A stretch of 54,195 nt of DNA from Puerhibacterium puerhi (GCF_009846865.1 NZ_WUWN01000021.1:1-54195), one strand, 5' to 3'; numbered from the stretch's first letter, positions 7,219 to 16,469 are shown. A program made the numbers and translations. The notes: generated from the sequence alone by a model not told the origin.

Positions 7219-7253
7219 CCGTGGGGGCGCGGGCGCGAGTCCCGCCCCCACGG
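7219..7253. terminator. Terminator hairpin after the repeat-peptide gene
   Basis: CCGTGGGGGCG (7219-7229) pairs perfectly with CGCCCCCACGG (7243-7253) around a 13-base loop. It starts eight bases after the stop of the plus-strand gene at 7001-7210. Confidence 0.8.
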
Positions 7254-7629
7254 CACTGGGCCAGGTAGCGCCGCGGTGGTCGCGGTCACCGGCTAGCCGG
7301 AGCCCCTCGGCGTGATGCCGATCTGTGTGGGACCACCCGGACGAGCCGTGGCCGCGACCACCGCTCAGCTCCGCCTCCTGGTCCCTGGGTGGTCAGTGCA
7401 TCCACGGATGCTCTCCACCTGGTCGTCAGGTCGACTCGGCCTGCGTGAACTGTAGCACAGTTTGCGGAGGTGGTGCGCGGGGGCCACCCTGGACACCTAC
7501 CGACCGCCCCGGAGGAGTACCACGGAGCCACCGGGCAGCGCACGGTTCCTCCCGGACACACCCCTACCTACCGGCCGGGTGATAGGCTCACCCTGTCACC
7601 CGGTACTACGATATGTCTGAGGTAGATCT
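7254..7629. promoter_or_regulatory. Intergenic control region ahead of the winged-helix gene
   Basis: No gene is seen in this 376-base stretch. It contains AACTGT-AGC-ACAGTT (7448-7462) and GGGTGA-TAGGC-TCACCC (7577-7593), both possible operators, followed by an AT-richer stretch (TACTACGATATG) just before the gene at 7630. Promoter function is inferred from position. Confidence 0.4.
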
Positions 7630-8571
7630 GTGTATACCCGTGGAGATGACGGAGCGGAACGCCCGACCGAGCGGCGAGCGAGCGCGGCCGCGCTCGAGGC
7701 TGCCGCCGTCATCAAGAACCGGGTCGGTCGGCGCACGACAGCGCCAGTCCGAGCGGTCTTCCTGGAGCAGCGCGACACGGTGGTCCGCAGCGCAAACGAG
7801 CCGGCGCCGATGGCTAAGCTTCTTCGCGGTGGCCGGGGAGGGGATGTCCGACTCAAGCTGGAGCTTTCGTTCCTATGGTTCGCGGCGGCACCGCCGCACG
7901 ACCTGGCCTACCCAGCCCGCGCGTGGGCGACACTTCTTGATCTGCGCGACCCCAACATCAGCGGCACCCGCAGGATTCGGCAAGCGATCAACGCACTGGC
8001 CGAGGCCAAGCTTGTCAGCGTGACGACCCAGCCCGGTCAACCTAGCCGGATCACGTTGCTCAACGAGGGGGGCCAGGGCGAGAAGTACACGTTGCCGGGG
8101 CGCGCCTTCAACACCAGCCGCTCATTGGGGTTCGAGAACCCGCACCGTTACATCCAAATTCCCGACACGTTCTGGACCTCGGGCTGGCTGGCAGCCTTGT
8201 CTGGCGCGGGCATCGCGATGTTCCTAATTCTCCTGACCGAACTTGGCCCTCGTGATCCCGAGAAGACCGATCTGTGGTTCAGCCCTGAGCGCGCCGAGGC
8301 CCTGTATGGATTGAGCGAGGACACGCGCAGCAAGGGACTGCGCGAACTACGTGCCGCCGGCATCGCGACGGCCCGACGGCAGTCGGCGTCGCGCAACGCC
8401 TTCGACTTCCGTCGGCTGCGTAACACCTACCGGCTCGATCTGAGCCGGCTTGAAGACCCAGCCGTAGTTCCCGTCAACCCAGTTCCTGATCCGCCGACCG
8501 CACCGAGCGCCGCAGCCGTCGAGGACTTGTTCGCCGCCCATGGGTTCAAGCCCAAGAAGTTCCCTCGCTGA
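7630..8571 (+). CDS. Winged-helix protein of unknown function, possible replication or regulatory protein
   Basis: A 313-aa protein starting at GTG 7630; an internal start is possible because the first 50 residues are poorly ordered. The centre (VRLKLELSFLWFAAAPPHDLAYPARAWATLLDL, then GTRRIRQAINALAEAKLVSV) is an actinobacterial winged-helix family that I recognise without a named function. A second wing-like module (FSPERAEALYGLSEDTRSKGLRELRAAGIATARR) follows at about 218-255, so two DNA-binding domains in tandem are likely. Two winged helices are also the architecture of many plasmid Rep proteins. The gene stands alone on the plus strand with its own control region. Confidence 0.65.
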   Translation: MYTRGDDGAERPTERRASAAALEAAAVIKNRVGRRTTAPVRAVFLEQRDTVVRSANEPAPMAKLLRGGRGGDVRLKLELSFLWFAAAPPHDLAYPARAWATLLDLRDPNISGTRRIRQAINALAEAKLVSVTTQPGQPSRITLLNEGGQGEKYTLPGRAFNTSRSLGFENPHRYIQIPDTFWTSGWLAALSGAGIAMFLILLTELGPRDPEKTDLWFSPERAEALYGLSEDTRSKGLRELRAAGIATARRQSASRNAFDFRRLRNTYRLDLSRLEDPAVVPVNPVPDPPTAPSAAAVEDLFAAHGFKPKKFPR

Positions 8572-8663
8572 GACCCGCAGAGCCAGGGCAGCGGGCAGCT
8601 CGAAAAAGCCATGTCGGACATAAGGGTTATTATCGGCGGCCAGTACGCTCCGGAAGCACTAGG

Positions 8664-9878
8664 TCAGCAGTAGTCGCAGACACCAGTCGCAGGCAGCGTG
8701 GTGAAGCATGTCGGGCACTCAGGCCGTCGCGCAGGTTCTTTCGCCGTCTTGCGCGCCCGGCGCTCCGCCTCTGCCTTCGTTAGAGCTGGCCGTCCACCGT
8801 CGTCGGGCAGATCCTCCGCGTACTTGCGATAGCAAAGCAGCCTGTGCTCTGCGGCGTAGTGCTCGATGTCGTCGCCGGGTTCGTCGACCACTGACCTAGG
8901 TGCCTTGGCGTAGCCGGGTCCGATCGTGCCGTCCTGGTGGACGCACAGCGAGGTCAGGGGCGGCTCACCGTTCGTCTTGGCGAGGACGGCGACCTCCTCG
9001 AGCAGCTTGCCAATCCAGTTCGTGAGCAGCACGCGCGTGCGGATCCCGGATCGCTCCTGCACTTGGTCGCTCAGCTCTCGGTACGTGATCACGGCGTGGT
9101 ACTTACGCGCGGTGGCGACGAGCTCCTGGTACGCCAGCGGGATCCACACCGCCATCGCCTCGGAGAACTTGACCGGTGATGCGTCAGCGACCCGGTAGGT
9201 CCCTGGTAGAGAAGAGTCGACGCTCGTCACGTCCGCGACCATATCTCGGCCATCCCCGAGCCCGGGCGCCCGTAGGACGCCGGCCGGCAGGACCGGAAGC
9301 ATGTCAGCGGTCTGGCGCTGGGAATGCCGGGCCGCAGAGACGGCTGCGCGCAGGGGGCTGTGCTCGTTCTGGGCGAGGTTCAGCGGCAGGACTAGATCAG
9401 CTATGAGGGCCGATTCGATGTCCCACGGCCTCCGGTCTACGTACCAGCAGGCGCGGGCATGTTCCGCGATCCAATCCGACAGCACCGCCTCCCCCTCACC
9501 GAACGTTCGGCGCTCGGAGGCGCCGACGCGGCGCAGCTGGAGCTTGAGTTCATCCGAGAGCAGCGAGCCCAGGGTCAACCGCAGCGTCGAGCGTGAGGCG
9601 TCACCACTAAAGTGCTCGCGGATGCGCTTACGGAGATTCTCTCTGCTTGGCCGGCCGTCCCGAGACCGCGGTTTGCGCGGCGCGATTCCCACGTAGAGCA
9701 GGTGCCCCAGTTCGTTCTCGTAAACTCCTTCGGGGAGCGCCTCGAGCGGCGAAATGTCGAAATACCAGGCATAGACGCCCGGCTCGGCGGGGACGGACGA
9801 CGGACTTCCGAGCGCCTCCACCTGACTCGTCGCACGATTCGGCGCGAGCAGTGCTTCCTTGGCGTGGAGGGCGCTCAT
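8664..9878 (-). CDS. GIY-YIG nuclease-domain protein with C-terminal zinc ribbon
   Basis: A 404-aa protein with three parts. Residues about 34-190 form a GIY-YIG domain: GVYAWYF at 34-40, LLYVGIA at 60-66, an Arg-rich helix LRKRIREHF and a late Glu in WDIESALIADLVLPLNL. The middle (about 235-350, including EAMAVWIPLAYQELVATARKYHAVITYRELSDQV) is a second conserved module of unknown role. The end has four cysteines, CPTC and CDYC, likely a zinc ribbon. It follows the type III methyltransferase on the same strand after 70 bases and is probably co-transcribed. GIY-YIG domains cut DNA, so a defence role beside the restriction genes is plausible. Confidence 0.75.
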   Translation of the reverse strand: MSALHAKEALLAPNRATSQVEALGSPSSVPAEPGVYAWYFDISPLEALPEGVYENELGHLLYVGIAPRKPRSRDGRPSRENLRKRIREHFSGDASRSTLRLTLGSLLSDELKLQLRRVGASERRTFGEGEAVLSDWIAEHARACWYVDRRPWDIESALIADLVLPLNLAQNEHSPLRAAVSAARHSQRQTADMLPVLPAGVLRAPGLGDGRDMVADVTSVDSSLPGTYRVADASPVKFSEAMAVWIPLAYQELVATARKYHAVITYRELSDQVQERSGIRTRVLLTNWIGKLLEEVAVLAKTNGEPPLTSLCVHQDGTIGPGYAKAPRSVVDEPGDDIEHYAAEHRLLCYRKYAEDLPDDGGRPALTKAEAERRARKTAKEPARRPECPTCFTTLPATGVCDYC

Positions 9879-9948
9879 GCGTCACCCCAGTCGCATGGGG
9901 CGCTGGTGCACACGTCACAGGTTGCAAGCAGCAAGACGCTCGCGTGCC

Positions 9949-12078
9949 TCATCGCCGGGTGTTGATCTCGAAGCTGCGCAGGTAGTCCGCGTACAAGCGA
10001 GTCGTCTTGAGCGCGGGATTCAGCTTCGCGACGATCTGCTGATACTCCGCGACCGAGTCCGTCACGATGAACGCGTGCGTTAGGTCCTCGCGCTTGGCAG
10101 CCGCTGCGACGAACGGACCCCACGCCGTGGTGTCGAACAGCACGCCGTAGACGGCTCCCGACGGGATCGCCCAGCCCTCCTCCGCCACCTTCTCGATCCG
10201 TTCACCGACCGCACCAGCGCGCAACCACAGCAACGGTGCGATCGCCCCGTACCGCCGGCCGAGCGAAACTAGCGCAGGATCTTCATACGTCAGTGTGAAG
10301 AACTCCGCGTTCTCAGCGAACCCCTCCGACATTGGGAACTCGTCGACGAAGCGGTAGTCGCCCTTGATTGGTTCGCCCGTGGTCGTCGTGCCGGTAATGG
10401 CAGCCCTGATGCGCGGCTTCGTGACGTAGTCGCAGATTCCCAGTGCCTCCCATTCCTCATCGCCGGGCTTCAGGCCGCGGGCCCGCAGCGTCGCTTGCTC
10501 GTCGGGTCCAACCTCGTTGTTCGTCACGAGGATCGCCCGACGGCGCCCGCCGTCCTGCTTGTTCAGGCGCATAACCGCGTGGGCTGTTGTTCCGGAGCCA
10601 GCGAAGAAGTCGAGCACGACGGCATCGGGCTTATTGGCGACAAAGAACCGCAGCGAGTCCTCAACCGCGTAGAGAGACTTGGGGAACGGGAAGCTTCGAT
10701 CCGGCATCATCGCTCGGAGCAGGTTCGACCCGTTCCGGGACGAGTCGTGCGAGGGAATTCGCCAAGCCGTGCCCGGGATGATCGAGCGAAACTCGGTGTC
10801 CGAGATGACCGACCCGTCAACGCGGTGGCCGGTGATCTCGTAGGTCCCGTCCTCGACCTTCTTCTGCTCCCCAGCCTTCAAGTAGGAGAGGGACATGCCG
10901 CGATCTGTGAATCGTCCAAGCCGGACGTACCCCTTACTGTAGGCGGCCAGGAGGCGGTCTTGCGAAATCTGCCAGTTGCCCTCTGTACCGTCTCTCCGGA
11001 TCGGCCACACCGCCACGGTCCCTGGTGGCGCGAGGATCTCTTCTCGAGGCGTGGTGAGCGGAACCGAGTCGCCGGCCCCGGCGAGGGTCGTGCCGTCCTC
11101 GCTGATGAAGATGGGATAGAACAGGTTTGGACGGTCGACCCGCCGAGCGTTGGTGCCCGTGCGGATGAGCATCGACCAGAGCATCCGCGTCGTGCGCTTG
11201 TCGTCAGGGTTGAGCCGCCACTCATCGCCGAGGGGAAGCGGAGTTACACGAGAGCCACCAAACTGGACGAAGAAGACGTACTCGTCCGTTCGCGCGAAAC
11301 TGCTCGGTCGGCTAACTCCGGCCGGGTTGATCACGGCCGAAACCATCTGGATCCGAGCTGCTGGGAAGGTTTGCTCCAGCAGGAGCGCAAGTCTTGCGTA
11401 CTCCTTCTCGTCGATCGTGACGATGAGAACCGAATCGGCGGGGTTCAGGAGCCTTTTGGCAAGGAGGAGACGCCGCTCGATGAACGAAAGCCACTTCGAG
11501 TGGCGGTAGGGGTCTGCGTCGTCGACGTAGTCGTTGTTGTACTTCCAGTCCCGGGCACCGGTGTTGTAGGGCGGGTCAATGTAGATGGCGTCGATCTGCC
11601 CCTCGTAGGCGAAGAGCAGCGCCTCGAGTGCGTGGTAGTTCTCGGCGTTAATGACCGTGTGAAACGGCTTGCCGCCATCGTCGCCCTCGGTACCACCACC
11701 ACGCACCACAGCACCGGTCGATACCAGTCCCGGGTAGATGGGGTCGCCGAACTCGCGGGTGGCGACCAGCCGACTGACGGGTGCCTCGCGCGTTTCGCCG
11801 TTCCCGTCACGCAGTCGTGCGAGTTCGCCTTCGACGCTAGCTACGGTCCAGATCCCGGTGCCGTCCAGCTCGGTGGGGTCGTCGGAGCCTTCGGCGAGAA
11901 CCTGGACCTTTTCGCCGGCGCGGATCGCGAAGCCCGGCAGCGCGACGGACTCGGGCATGTGTCGGTCGAAGACCAGGCCGAGTCGGCGGTTCTTGGTGAC
12001 CTTGTCGTACTCGGCGCGAAGGGCCGCGCGAAGGTGGGGGTCCTTGATCGACTCGATCAAGTTGTCGATGTGGGCCAC
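9949..12078 (-). CDS. Type III restriction-modification DNA methyltransferase (Mod)
   Basis: An adenine-specific DNA methyltransferase of about 709 aa that would supply sequence recognition and protective methylation. The catalytic DPPYNTG begins near residue 168 and the AdoMet-binding VLDFFAGSGTT near 488-498. Motif IV therefore precedes motif I, the beta-class order used by type III Mod proteins. The 300-residue spacer is the expected place of the target-recognition domain. The N-terminal 130 residues (LIESIKDPHLRAALR, GLVFDRHMPE) are typical of this subfamily. I choose GTG 12078 because GAGG lies eight bases upstream and the stop of the restriction gene is immediately adjacent. A longer start at 12132 would overlap that gene. 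Confidence 0.9.
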   Translation of the reverse strand: MAHIDNLIESIKDPHLRAALRAEYDKVTKNRRLGLVFDRHMPESVALPGFAIRAGEKVQVLAEGSDDPTELDGTGIWTVASVEGELARLRDGNGETREAPVSRLVATREFGDPIYPGLVSTGAVVRGGGTEGDDGGKPFHTVINAENYHALEALLFAYEGQIDAIYIDPPYNTGARDWKYNNDYVDDADPYRHSKWLSFIERRLLLAKRLLNPADSVLIVTIDEKEYARLALLLEQTFPAARIQMVSAVINPAGVSRPSSFARTDEYVFFVQFGGSRVTPLPLGDEWRLNPDDKRTTRMLWSMLIRTGTNARRVDRPNLFYPIFISEDGTTLAGAGDSVPLTTPREEILAPPGTVAVWPIRRDGTEGNWQISQDRLLAAYSKGYVRLGRFTDRGMSLSYLKAGEQKKVEDGTYEITGHRVDGSVISDTEFRSIIPGTAWRIPSHDSSRNGSNLLRAMMPDRSFPFPKSLYAVEDSLRFFVANKPDAVVLDFFAGSGTTAHAVMRLNKQDGGRRRAILVTNNEVGPDEQATLRARGLKPGDEEWEALGICDYVTKPRIRAAITGTTTTGEPIKGDYRFVDEFPMSEGFAENAEFFTLTYEDPALVSLGRRYGAIAPLLWLRAGAVGERIEKVAEEGWAIPSGAVYGVLFDTTAWGPFVAAAAKREDLTHAFIVTDSVAEYQQIVAKLNPALKTTRLYADYLRSFEINTRR

Positions 12079-12079
12079 G

Positions 12080-14812
12080 TCAGTACCTCGTCCCGTGGGC
12101 GCGGAAGAGCTCGCGCGAGTCGGTGCCGTCAAACGCCGCGATCGCGTTGCGGATGCTCGCGTCCTGGTGGTTGAGCATCAAGTACTCACCGTCGACGAGC
12201 GCGATCGACTGGACGCGGTGGTAGTCCTCGGCGTGCTTAGCGGCGTACTCGGCGAGCCCCTTGAGCTTGTCGACAGCATCGGCCAGGTGCGTGCCGTGCG
12301 GGTCCACGAGGGAGGCTCGCAGCTGGCCGCCGACCTGGTGGACGAAGATGAAGTCCGGCGCCAGACCCCGGACGCCCTGCGCAGTGGTGTACGGGATTTG
12401 CAGGGAGTGCCGCCCGGTCGCCGGGTTGCGGTACCAGGCTGTGGCCCCGGCCCCGAGCTCGGTGCGCAGCACGTGCTCTTCCCATCCCTGCAGGTCCGTC
12501 CGATACAGTCCCTCGGCGTCGGAGAGGATGTGTCGCTCCCAGGCCGTTCCGGACGCGCTCTCGGTCCGGGTCGTCGGCAACGTGATCGTGGTCGGCAGCG
12601 GCCGGTCGGACTCGCGCTTGATCCGGTCAAACGACTCCTGCTCAGGAGCGGGCAAACGGGTGATTGCACCCCCGTACTCCTTGAACCACTGCTCCACCTG
12701 ATAGGACGCCCGGTTCTCCAGGTCAGGCAGCAGGGTGGGGTCGCCGGCGAGGGCGATCGTGGTCAGCTGTGCCTCGCGCACCTGCTCGTCCCGCTCGGCC
12801 AGGCGCTTGACATACCAGTTGGCCAGCCCCTCGGGCAGCGCCGCCGCGGCGCGCTTCATCAGGATCTGGATGCCGCGAGCGTCCAGCACGAGGGCGGACG
12901 TCGTATCGACGGGCGTGGAGTTCGGGTTGGCGAAGCCGACGGTGCGCTCGAACAGCCGCGTGGTGCCCGCCCCGCGCACGAGGTCCTCCAGCTCACCCGA
13001 CTCGGCCAGGACAGCGCGGTGCTCATCGATCACCGACAGCAGCGCGATGCGCGCCTTCACGGGGGCCTTGGCGTCGATGACCATGCCGTCGTGCTCACCG
13101 GCGAGGAGGATCGCCATCTGCATCAGCCGCGATACCGGCGAGCGGTGGATGCGGCGCGGGATCGTGTAGGAGGTCAGCGCGCCGATGACGTCGAAGACCG
13201 ACGACTCGGCGGCGGTGAGATCGTGGACGGGCTCCGCAGCGGCGTCAAACAGCCCGCCTTGTGCCGCGTCGGTGGCTGCGGGCGACGTCGACAGCGCCAC
13301 GGGGGCAGGGTGTGACGTCGAGGCCGGAGCGGTCCGGTCACCGGCCGGTGTGCCCTCCTCGGCCAGGCCAAACTGATCGGCGTCCTCGGCGCCCGACGCG
13401 CTCCGCGGTGACGGGACCGCGGTGACAGGTGCCGTCAGCGAGCCAAGCACGGGGTTGCGCGTGAGCTCGACGGCGTCCGTGATCACGGTGGCGCCGGCGG
13501 CGAGGGTCTCGTCGTCGCCGATCTTGAACCGCTCGGCGATCTCTTCGACCGCCGCCTTGTCGAACTTTGGCAGGATGCAGTGGACCGCGTTGAGGTCCTG
13601 GTCAGTGTCGATCCGCCGGGCCAGCGGTGTGCGGACCATGCGGCCCATGATCTGGGTGATCAGGTCCAGGTCCTTGGCGACCCGGAAGGACAGCAGCACC
13701 TCGGCTCGCGGGCAGTCCCATCCGGTGGTGATCGCCGTCTTGCACAGCACCACGCGGACCTCGGTGCGGTCCTGGATGTCCTCGGGCGGGCACCACGGGA
13801 TGTGCAGGCCGCCGGCGTCGACCGCGGCGTGGTCGGCGAAGGTGTGCACGATCGCATCCGAGGAGATCTCCGGCCACTCCTCGAGCACGGTCGCGATGAG
13901 GGCGCCGAGCTCGGCCGACGTCGGCTTGTCGGCAACCTGGATGACTAGGGCGGGATGCACGTGCGGTTCGCCCGTCGCGGCGGTGTATGCGGCCCACTTC
14001 GCGTCGTAGGTTCGCACGCGCTGGACGGCGAACCGAACCAGGGCCGATTCCGCAGCGTCGACCCCCTGCGTGTGGCCCACGACGATCTGCTCCTTGAGCA
14101 GTCCGGAGGCCCGCACGTCTTCGATCCGCACGGTGTGCTGCTTGGTGGTGCGCCCCGCCTCGTTCATCGCGGCCACGAAGCGGCGGGGCGTTGCGGAGAT
14201 CCCCCACACGACCGGGGCGGCGGGTCGGCCGGTGGTGCCGCCACCGATGATCTGGCTAACGATCGTCTCACGTGTGCGGCCTGCGGCTGCTGTGTTCGTC
14301 GTGCCGCGGTGTGCCTCGTCGATCACCACGACAAACCCGTGCGGGCGTTGGGTGATCGTGTTGGCGATCGTCTCCCACAGGGAGTAGGTGCGCCCGTCGA
14401 CCCGGGACTTGGCCAGGTTCGCGTTCGCGGACAGCTTCTGGATGTTGAGGAAGTAGACGCGGCCGGGCTCGAAGACCTCGGCGTCAAAGTCGTTCTCGAT
14501 GATGCTCAGCAGCCCCAGGTCCATGTCGGACGAGGAGTCCATCATCTTCTGCAAGGTCTGCCGGTTGAGCGACGGGTCGTCGGTGACCCACAGGAACGTC
14601 GCGCCGTCGACGCCCGGTGTCGCCTCGTCCAGGTCGAGCGACGCCTCGATCACCCCGGTCGCGATGACAGTCTTGCCGGCGCCGGTCGGCGCGGCGAGCA
14701 CGACAGCGGACAGCTCGTCAGGGTCCTCGATGTGGTCGCGATTCGCGCGGATGAGGTGCCGGGAGATGGCTGCGACGGCGTCGTCCTGGTAGTCGAACAG
14801 CTGGTACTTCAC
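12080..14812 (-). CDS. Type III restriction enzyme Res subunit-like helicase/nuclease
   Basis: A 910-aa superfamily 2 helicase. Walker A is APTGAGKT at about 41-48, the DEAH box is at 165-168 and SATPRR is motif III. A helicase C-terminal domain follows (TAITTGWDCPRAEVLLSFRV, then QIMGRMVRTP). The C-terminal 150 residues contain APDFIFVHQ...ASLVDPHG, which looks like a variant PD-(D/E)xK nuclease core with Pro-His after the second acid. In type III systems Res travels on DNA and cuts when two head-to-head sites are unmethylated. Res precedes Mod here, starts at GTG 14812 behind GAGGGAG, and is the first gene of a three-gene operon. Confidence 0.87.
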   Translation of the reverse strand: MKYQLFDYQDDAVAAISRHLIRANRDHIEDPDELSAVVLAAPTGAGKTVIATGVIEASLDLDEATPGVDGATFLWVTDDPSLNRQTLQKMMDSSSDMDLGLLSIIENDFDAEVFEPGRVYFLNIQKLSANANLAKSRVDGRTYSLWETIANTITQRPHGFVVVIDEAHRGTTNTAAAGRTRETIVSQIIGGGTTGRPAAPVVWGISATPRRFVAAMNEAGRTTKQHTVRIEDVRASGLLKEQIVVGHTQGVDAAESALVRFAVQRVRTYDAKWAAYTAATGEPHVHPALVIQVADKPTSAELGALIATVLEEWPEISSDAIVHTFADHAAVDAGGLHIPWCPPEDIQDRTEVRVVLCKTAITTGWDCPRAEVLLSFRVAKDLDLITQIMGRMVRTPLARRIDTDQDLNAVHCILPKFDKAAVEEIAERFKIGDDETLAAGATVITDAVELTRNPVLGSLTAPVTAVPSPRSASGAEDADQFGLAEEGTPAGDRTAPASTSHPAPVALSTSPAATDAAQGGLFDAAAEPVHDLTAAESSVFDVIGALTSYTIPRRIHRSPVSRLMQMAILLAGEHDGMVIDAKAPVKARIALLSVIDEHRAVLAESGELEDLVRGAGTTRLFERTVGFANPNSTPVDTTSALVLDARGIQILMKRAAAALPEGLANWYVKRLAERDEQVREAQLTTIALAGDPTLLPDLENRASYQVEQWFKEYGGAITRLPAPEQESFDRIKRESDRPLPTTITLPTTRTESASGTAWERHILSDAEGLYRTDLQGWEEHVLRTELGAGATAWYRNPATGRHSLQIPYTTAQGVRGLAPDFIFVHQVGGQLRASLVDPHGTHLADAVDKLKGLAEYAAKHAEDYHRVQSIALVDGEYLMLNHQDASIRNAIAAFDGTDSRELFRAHGTRY

Positions 14813-14949
14813 GCCACTCCCTCAGGTTCTAGCTGACCGGCGAAGCCTACTGGCCCGAGGCATGGCGGTATGTCCCTGGAGCGGCGGTGCCAGCGGCCCC
14901 ATCACTGCGAGTTCTTAGCAGGCTGCGCCGCTTAGACGTCGCCTGCGGC

Positions 14950-15684
14950 CTATGCCGCTCCGCTGACGAGGCGCAGGCTGCGGCGCTCCTCGGCCGCGGC
15001 GTAGAGCTCGAGGCGGGTTCGGGCAGTGGTCCCTCGGGCCAGCCCGGTCTCGTGGGTGCGCACGATGGTGAAGCGCCGACCGGGTCCGTCGGCCTTGCTG
15101 TGGCGCACGACGTCGTAGCGGGTCTCGCGTAGCCAGTAGTCCCCGCCGTCGGGGCCCGCCCAGGTGGCTCGCTCGACGTCGAGAGCCAGCGCGGCACCGG
15201 ACCAGGGAGTGGTGCTGATGAGCGCGCTGCCGCGCTCTCGAGCGCGGGCCAGCAGCCGTCGGCGGTCGGTGTCGAGCAGGGCACAGGCCGGGCCGACGAC
15301 GATGTGCTCGATGCCGTCGAGCAGCGCGGCCACGGCCGCTGGGCCGTTGGGGCCGACGTTGGGGATGTAGGCGACGCGTTCGAGGTCGACGCCGGCCTCG
15401 TGCACGGCCAGGAGCCCCAGGGTCGGCATCCCGACGAAGGCGACCCACTCCCCCGCCCGCTGCGTGGCGCCGAGGAGCTCGAGCAGCAGGCTCGTGGATC
15501 CGACGACGGTGGACGTCGTCCCCTTGGGGAACGTCCTTCCTGGTAGGAGGTCTGCCAGCGGTTGGCTGACCGGCTCGACGGGCTCGGGAAGGACCTCGGC
15601 GCGGCGGGTGACGCCGACGCGCTGCTCGGCGGCGCGCAGGGCCGCTCGAGCAGCTTCGAGCGCGTCCGCGCCGCTTCCTCCCAT
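14950..15684 (-). CDS. ImuA'-like RecA-fold protein (SOS mutasome family)
   Basis: A 244-aa RecA-superfamily protein of the actinobacterial ImuA' kind. The core runs VVGSTSLLLELLGATQRAGEWVAFVGMPTLGLLAVHEAGVDLERVAYI (about 60-108), with a degenerate P-loop, as is usual for ImuA'. In chromosomes ImuA' acts with ImuB and DnaE2 in mutagenic lesion bypass. Neither partner is on this plasmid, so it would have to use host partners or do something else. ATG 15684 follows a GATAAT -10 hexamer (15691-15696) by six bases, suggesting a leaderless transcript. A LexA box overlaps that promoter. Confidence 0.75.
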   Translation of the reverse strand: MGGSGADALEAARAALRAAEQRVGVTRRAEVLPEPVEPVSQPLADLLPGRTFPKGTTSTVVGSTSLLLELLGATQRAGEWVAFVGMPTLGLLAVHEAGVDLERVAYIPNVGPNGPAAVAALLDGIEHIVVGPACALLDTDRRRLLARARERGSALISTTPWSGAALALDVERATWAGPDGGDYWLRETRYDVVRHSKADGPGRRFTIVRTHETGLARGTTARTRLELYAAAEERRSLRLVSGAA

Positions 15685-15694
15685 GGCGCCATTA

Positions 15695-15710
15695 TCGAAC
15701 GTGAGTTCGA
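15695..15710. promoter_or_regulatory. LexA binding site (SOS box)
   Basis: TCGAACgtgaGTTCGA is a perfect match to the actinobacterial SOS consensus TCGAAC-N4-GTTCGA. It lies between two divergent starts (15684 minus, 15711 plus), overlapping the -10 of the minus gene. LexA should repress both genes until DNA damage, or possibly until incoming single-stranded plasmid DNA activates RecA. Confidence 0.88.
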
Positions 15711-16079
15711 ATGACGCCGTACCCTGAGGGGGTGACGGGAGAGGGGCGCAGGGCCGATCGGGAGGCTCCGCCGGCGCGGCCACGGCCGGCGGAGGAGTTC
15801 TGGCCGGCGCCCGTCCCGCTGAACTACGCGCGTCCCGACCACGTGCCGGCGCGCCCGCAGGGCAGTGTGCCGGTCATCTGCCGGCTGGTGTGGTCCACGC
15901 ACGAGGAGCTGGTGCCGGCCCGTGCGATCCGCTGGACGGTCGACCGGGTCATGGTCGCGGTCACCGCACCGGAGGCCCGCTCGCAGGATCATGAGCTGTT
16001 GGTGTGGCTGCGCCCCCAGGACGTGTACCGCACGATCCCGCCGCGCCGGCGCCCCACTCCCCCGGTCACTGTCGGCTGA
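15711..16079 (+). CDS. Small conserved protein divergent from imuA', LexA-controlled
   Basis: 122 aa from ATG 15711, directly beside the SOS box; GTG 15732 is an alternative start with a poor ribosome site. The first 55 residues are Pro/Arg-rich. The rest (VPVICRLVWSTHEELVPARAIRWTVDRVMVAVTAPEARSQDHELLVWLRPQDVYRTI) looks like a compact beta-rich domain. I recall similar small unnamed proteins next to actinobacterial damage-response genes, but cannot name a domain. A role in the SOS response is inferred from the shared operator. Confidence 0.65.
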   Translation: MTPYPEGVTGEGRRADREAPPARPRPAEEFWPAPVPLNYARPDHVPARPQGSVPVICRLVWSTHEELVPARAIRWTVDRVMVAVTAPEARSQDHELLVWLRPQDVYRTIPPRRRPTPPVTVG

Positions 16080-16172
16080 GCCTCCCGGACGCCGCGGCGG
16101 CTGCGCTGTGGCGTGGTGGGTGATGGCTAGGGTAAGGACGACTGATGAGCGCTGGCAGGGGGTGGCCAACAC

Positions 16173-16469
16173 GTGCTGGACGCCGTACTGATCACCGTAG
16201 GATGCGTCGCCGCCATCGTCGCCATCGATCGCCTAGCCCTTCGTGCCGAGGCGAAGGGGTGGATCTACTGGCGGCACACACGGCCGAAGCCCGATGGTGG
16301 CGCGGTCCTCGGTGAGCTTGTCGAGGCATTCCAGCCCAGCACGCAGCTCACGCTGCAGGAGAAGCAGCGTCTCGAAGCGGGTGCCGAGCGCGCGAACCCT
16401 GGAGACGTGTTCGACCTGAGCTCCGGCCGAGTCGTCCTCTACGTCGATGCCGATCGCCCGACGCGCTGA
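16173..16469 (+). CDS. DUF6191-like small membrane protein
   Basis: A 98-aa protein starting at GTG 16173. One N-terminal membrane helix (AVLITVGCVAAIVAIDRLAL) is followed by a cytoplasmic part. QLTLQEKQRLEAGAERANPGDVFDLSSGRVVLYVDADRP matches the DUF6191 signature (Gln/Arg-rich helix, then a short valine-rich close). These are unstudied actinobacterial proteins. It follows the SOS-linked gene by 93 bases on the same strand but has its own start region. Confidence 0.65.
   Translation: MLDAVLITVGCVAAIVAIDRLALRAEAKGWIYWRHTRPKPDGGAVLGELVEAFQPSTQLTLQEKQRLEAGAERANPGDVFDLSSGRVVLYVDADRPTR

Noticed and set aside
10495-13315. Long plus-strand frames opposite the type III restriction genes
   Set aside because: No domain or ribosome site; the minus strand shows DPPYNTG, GAGKT and DEAH motifs across the same bases.
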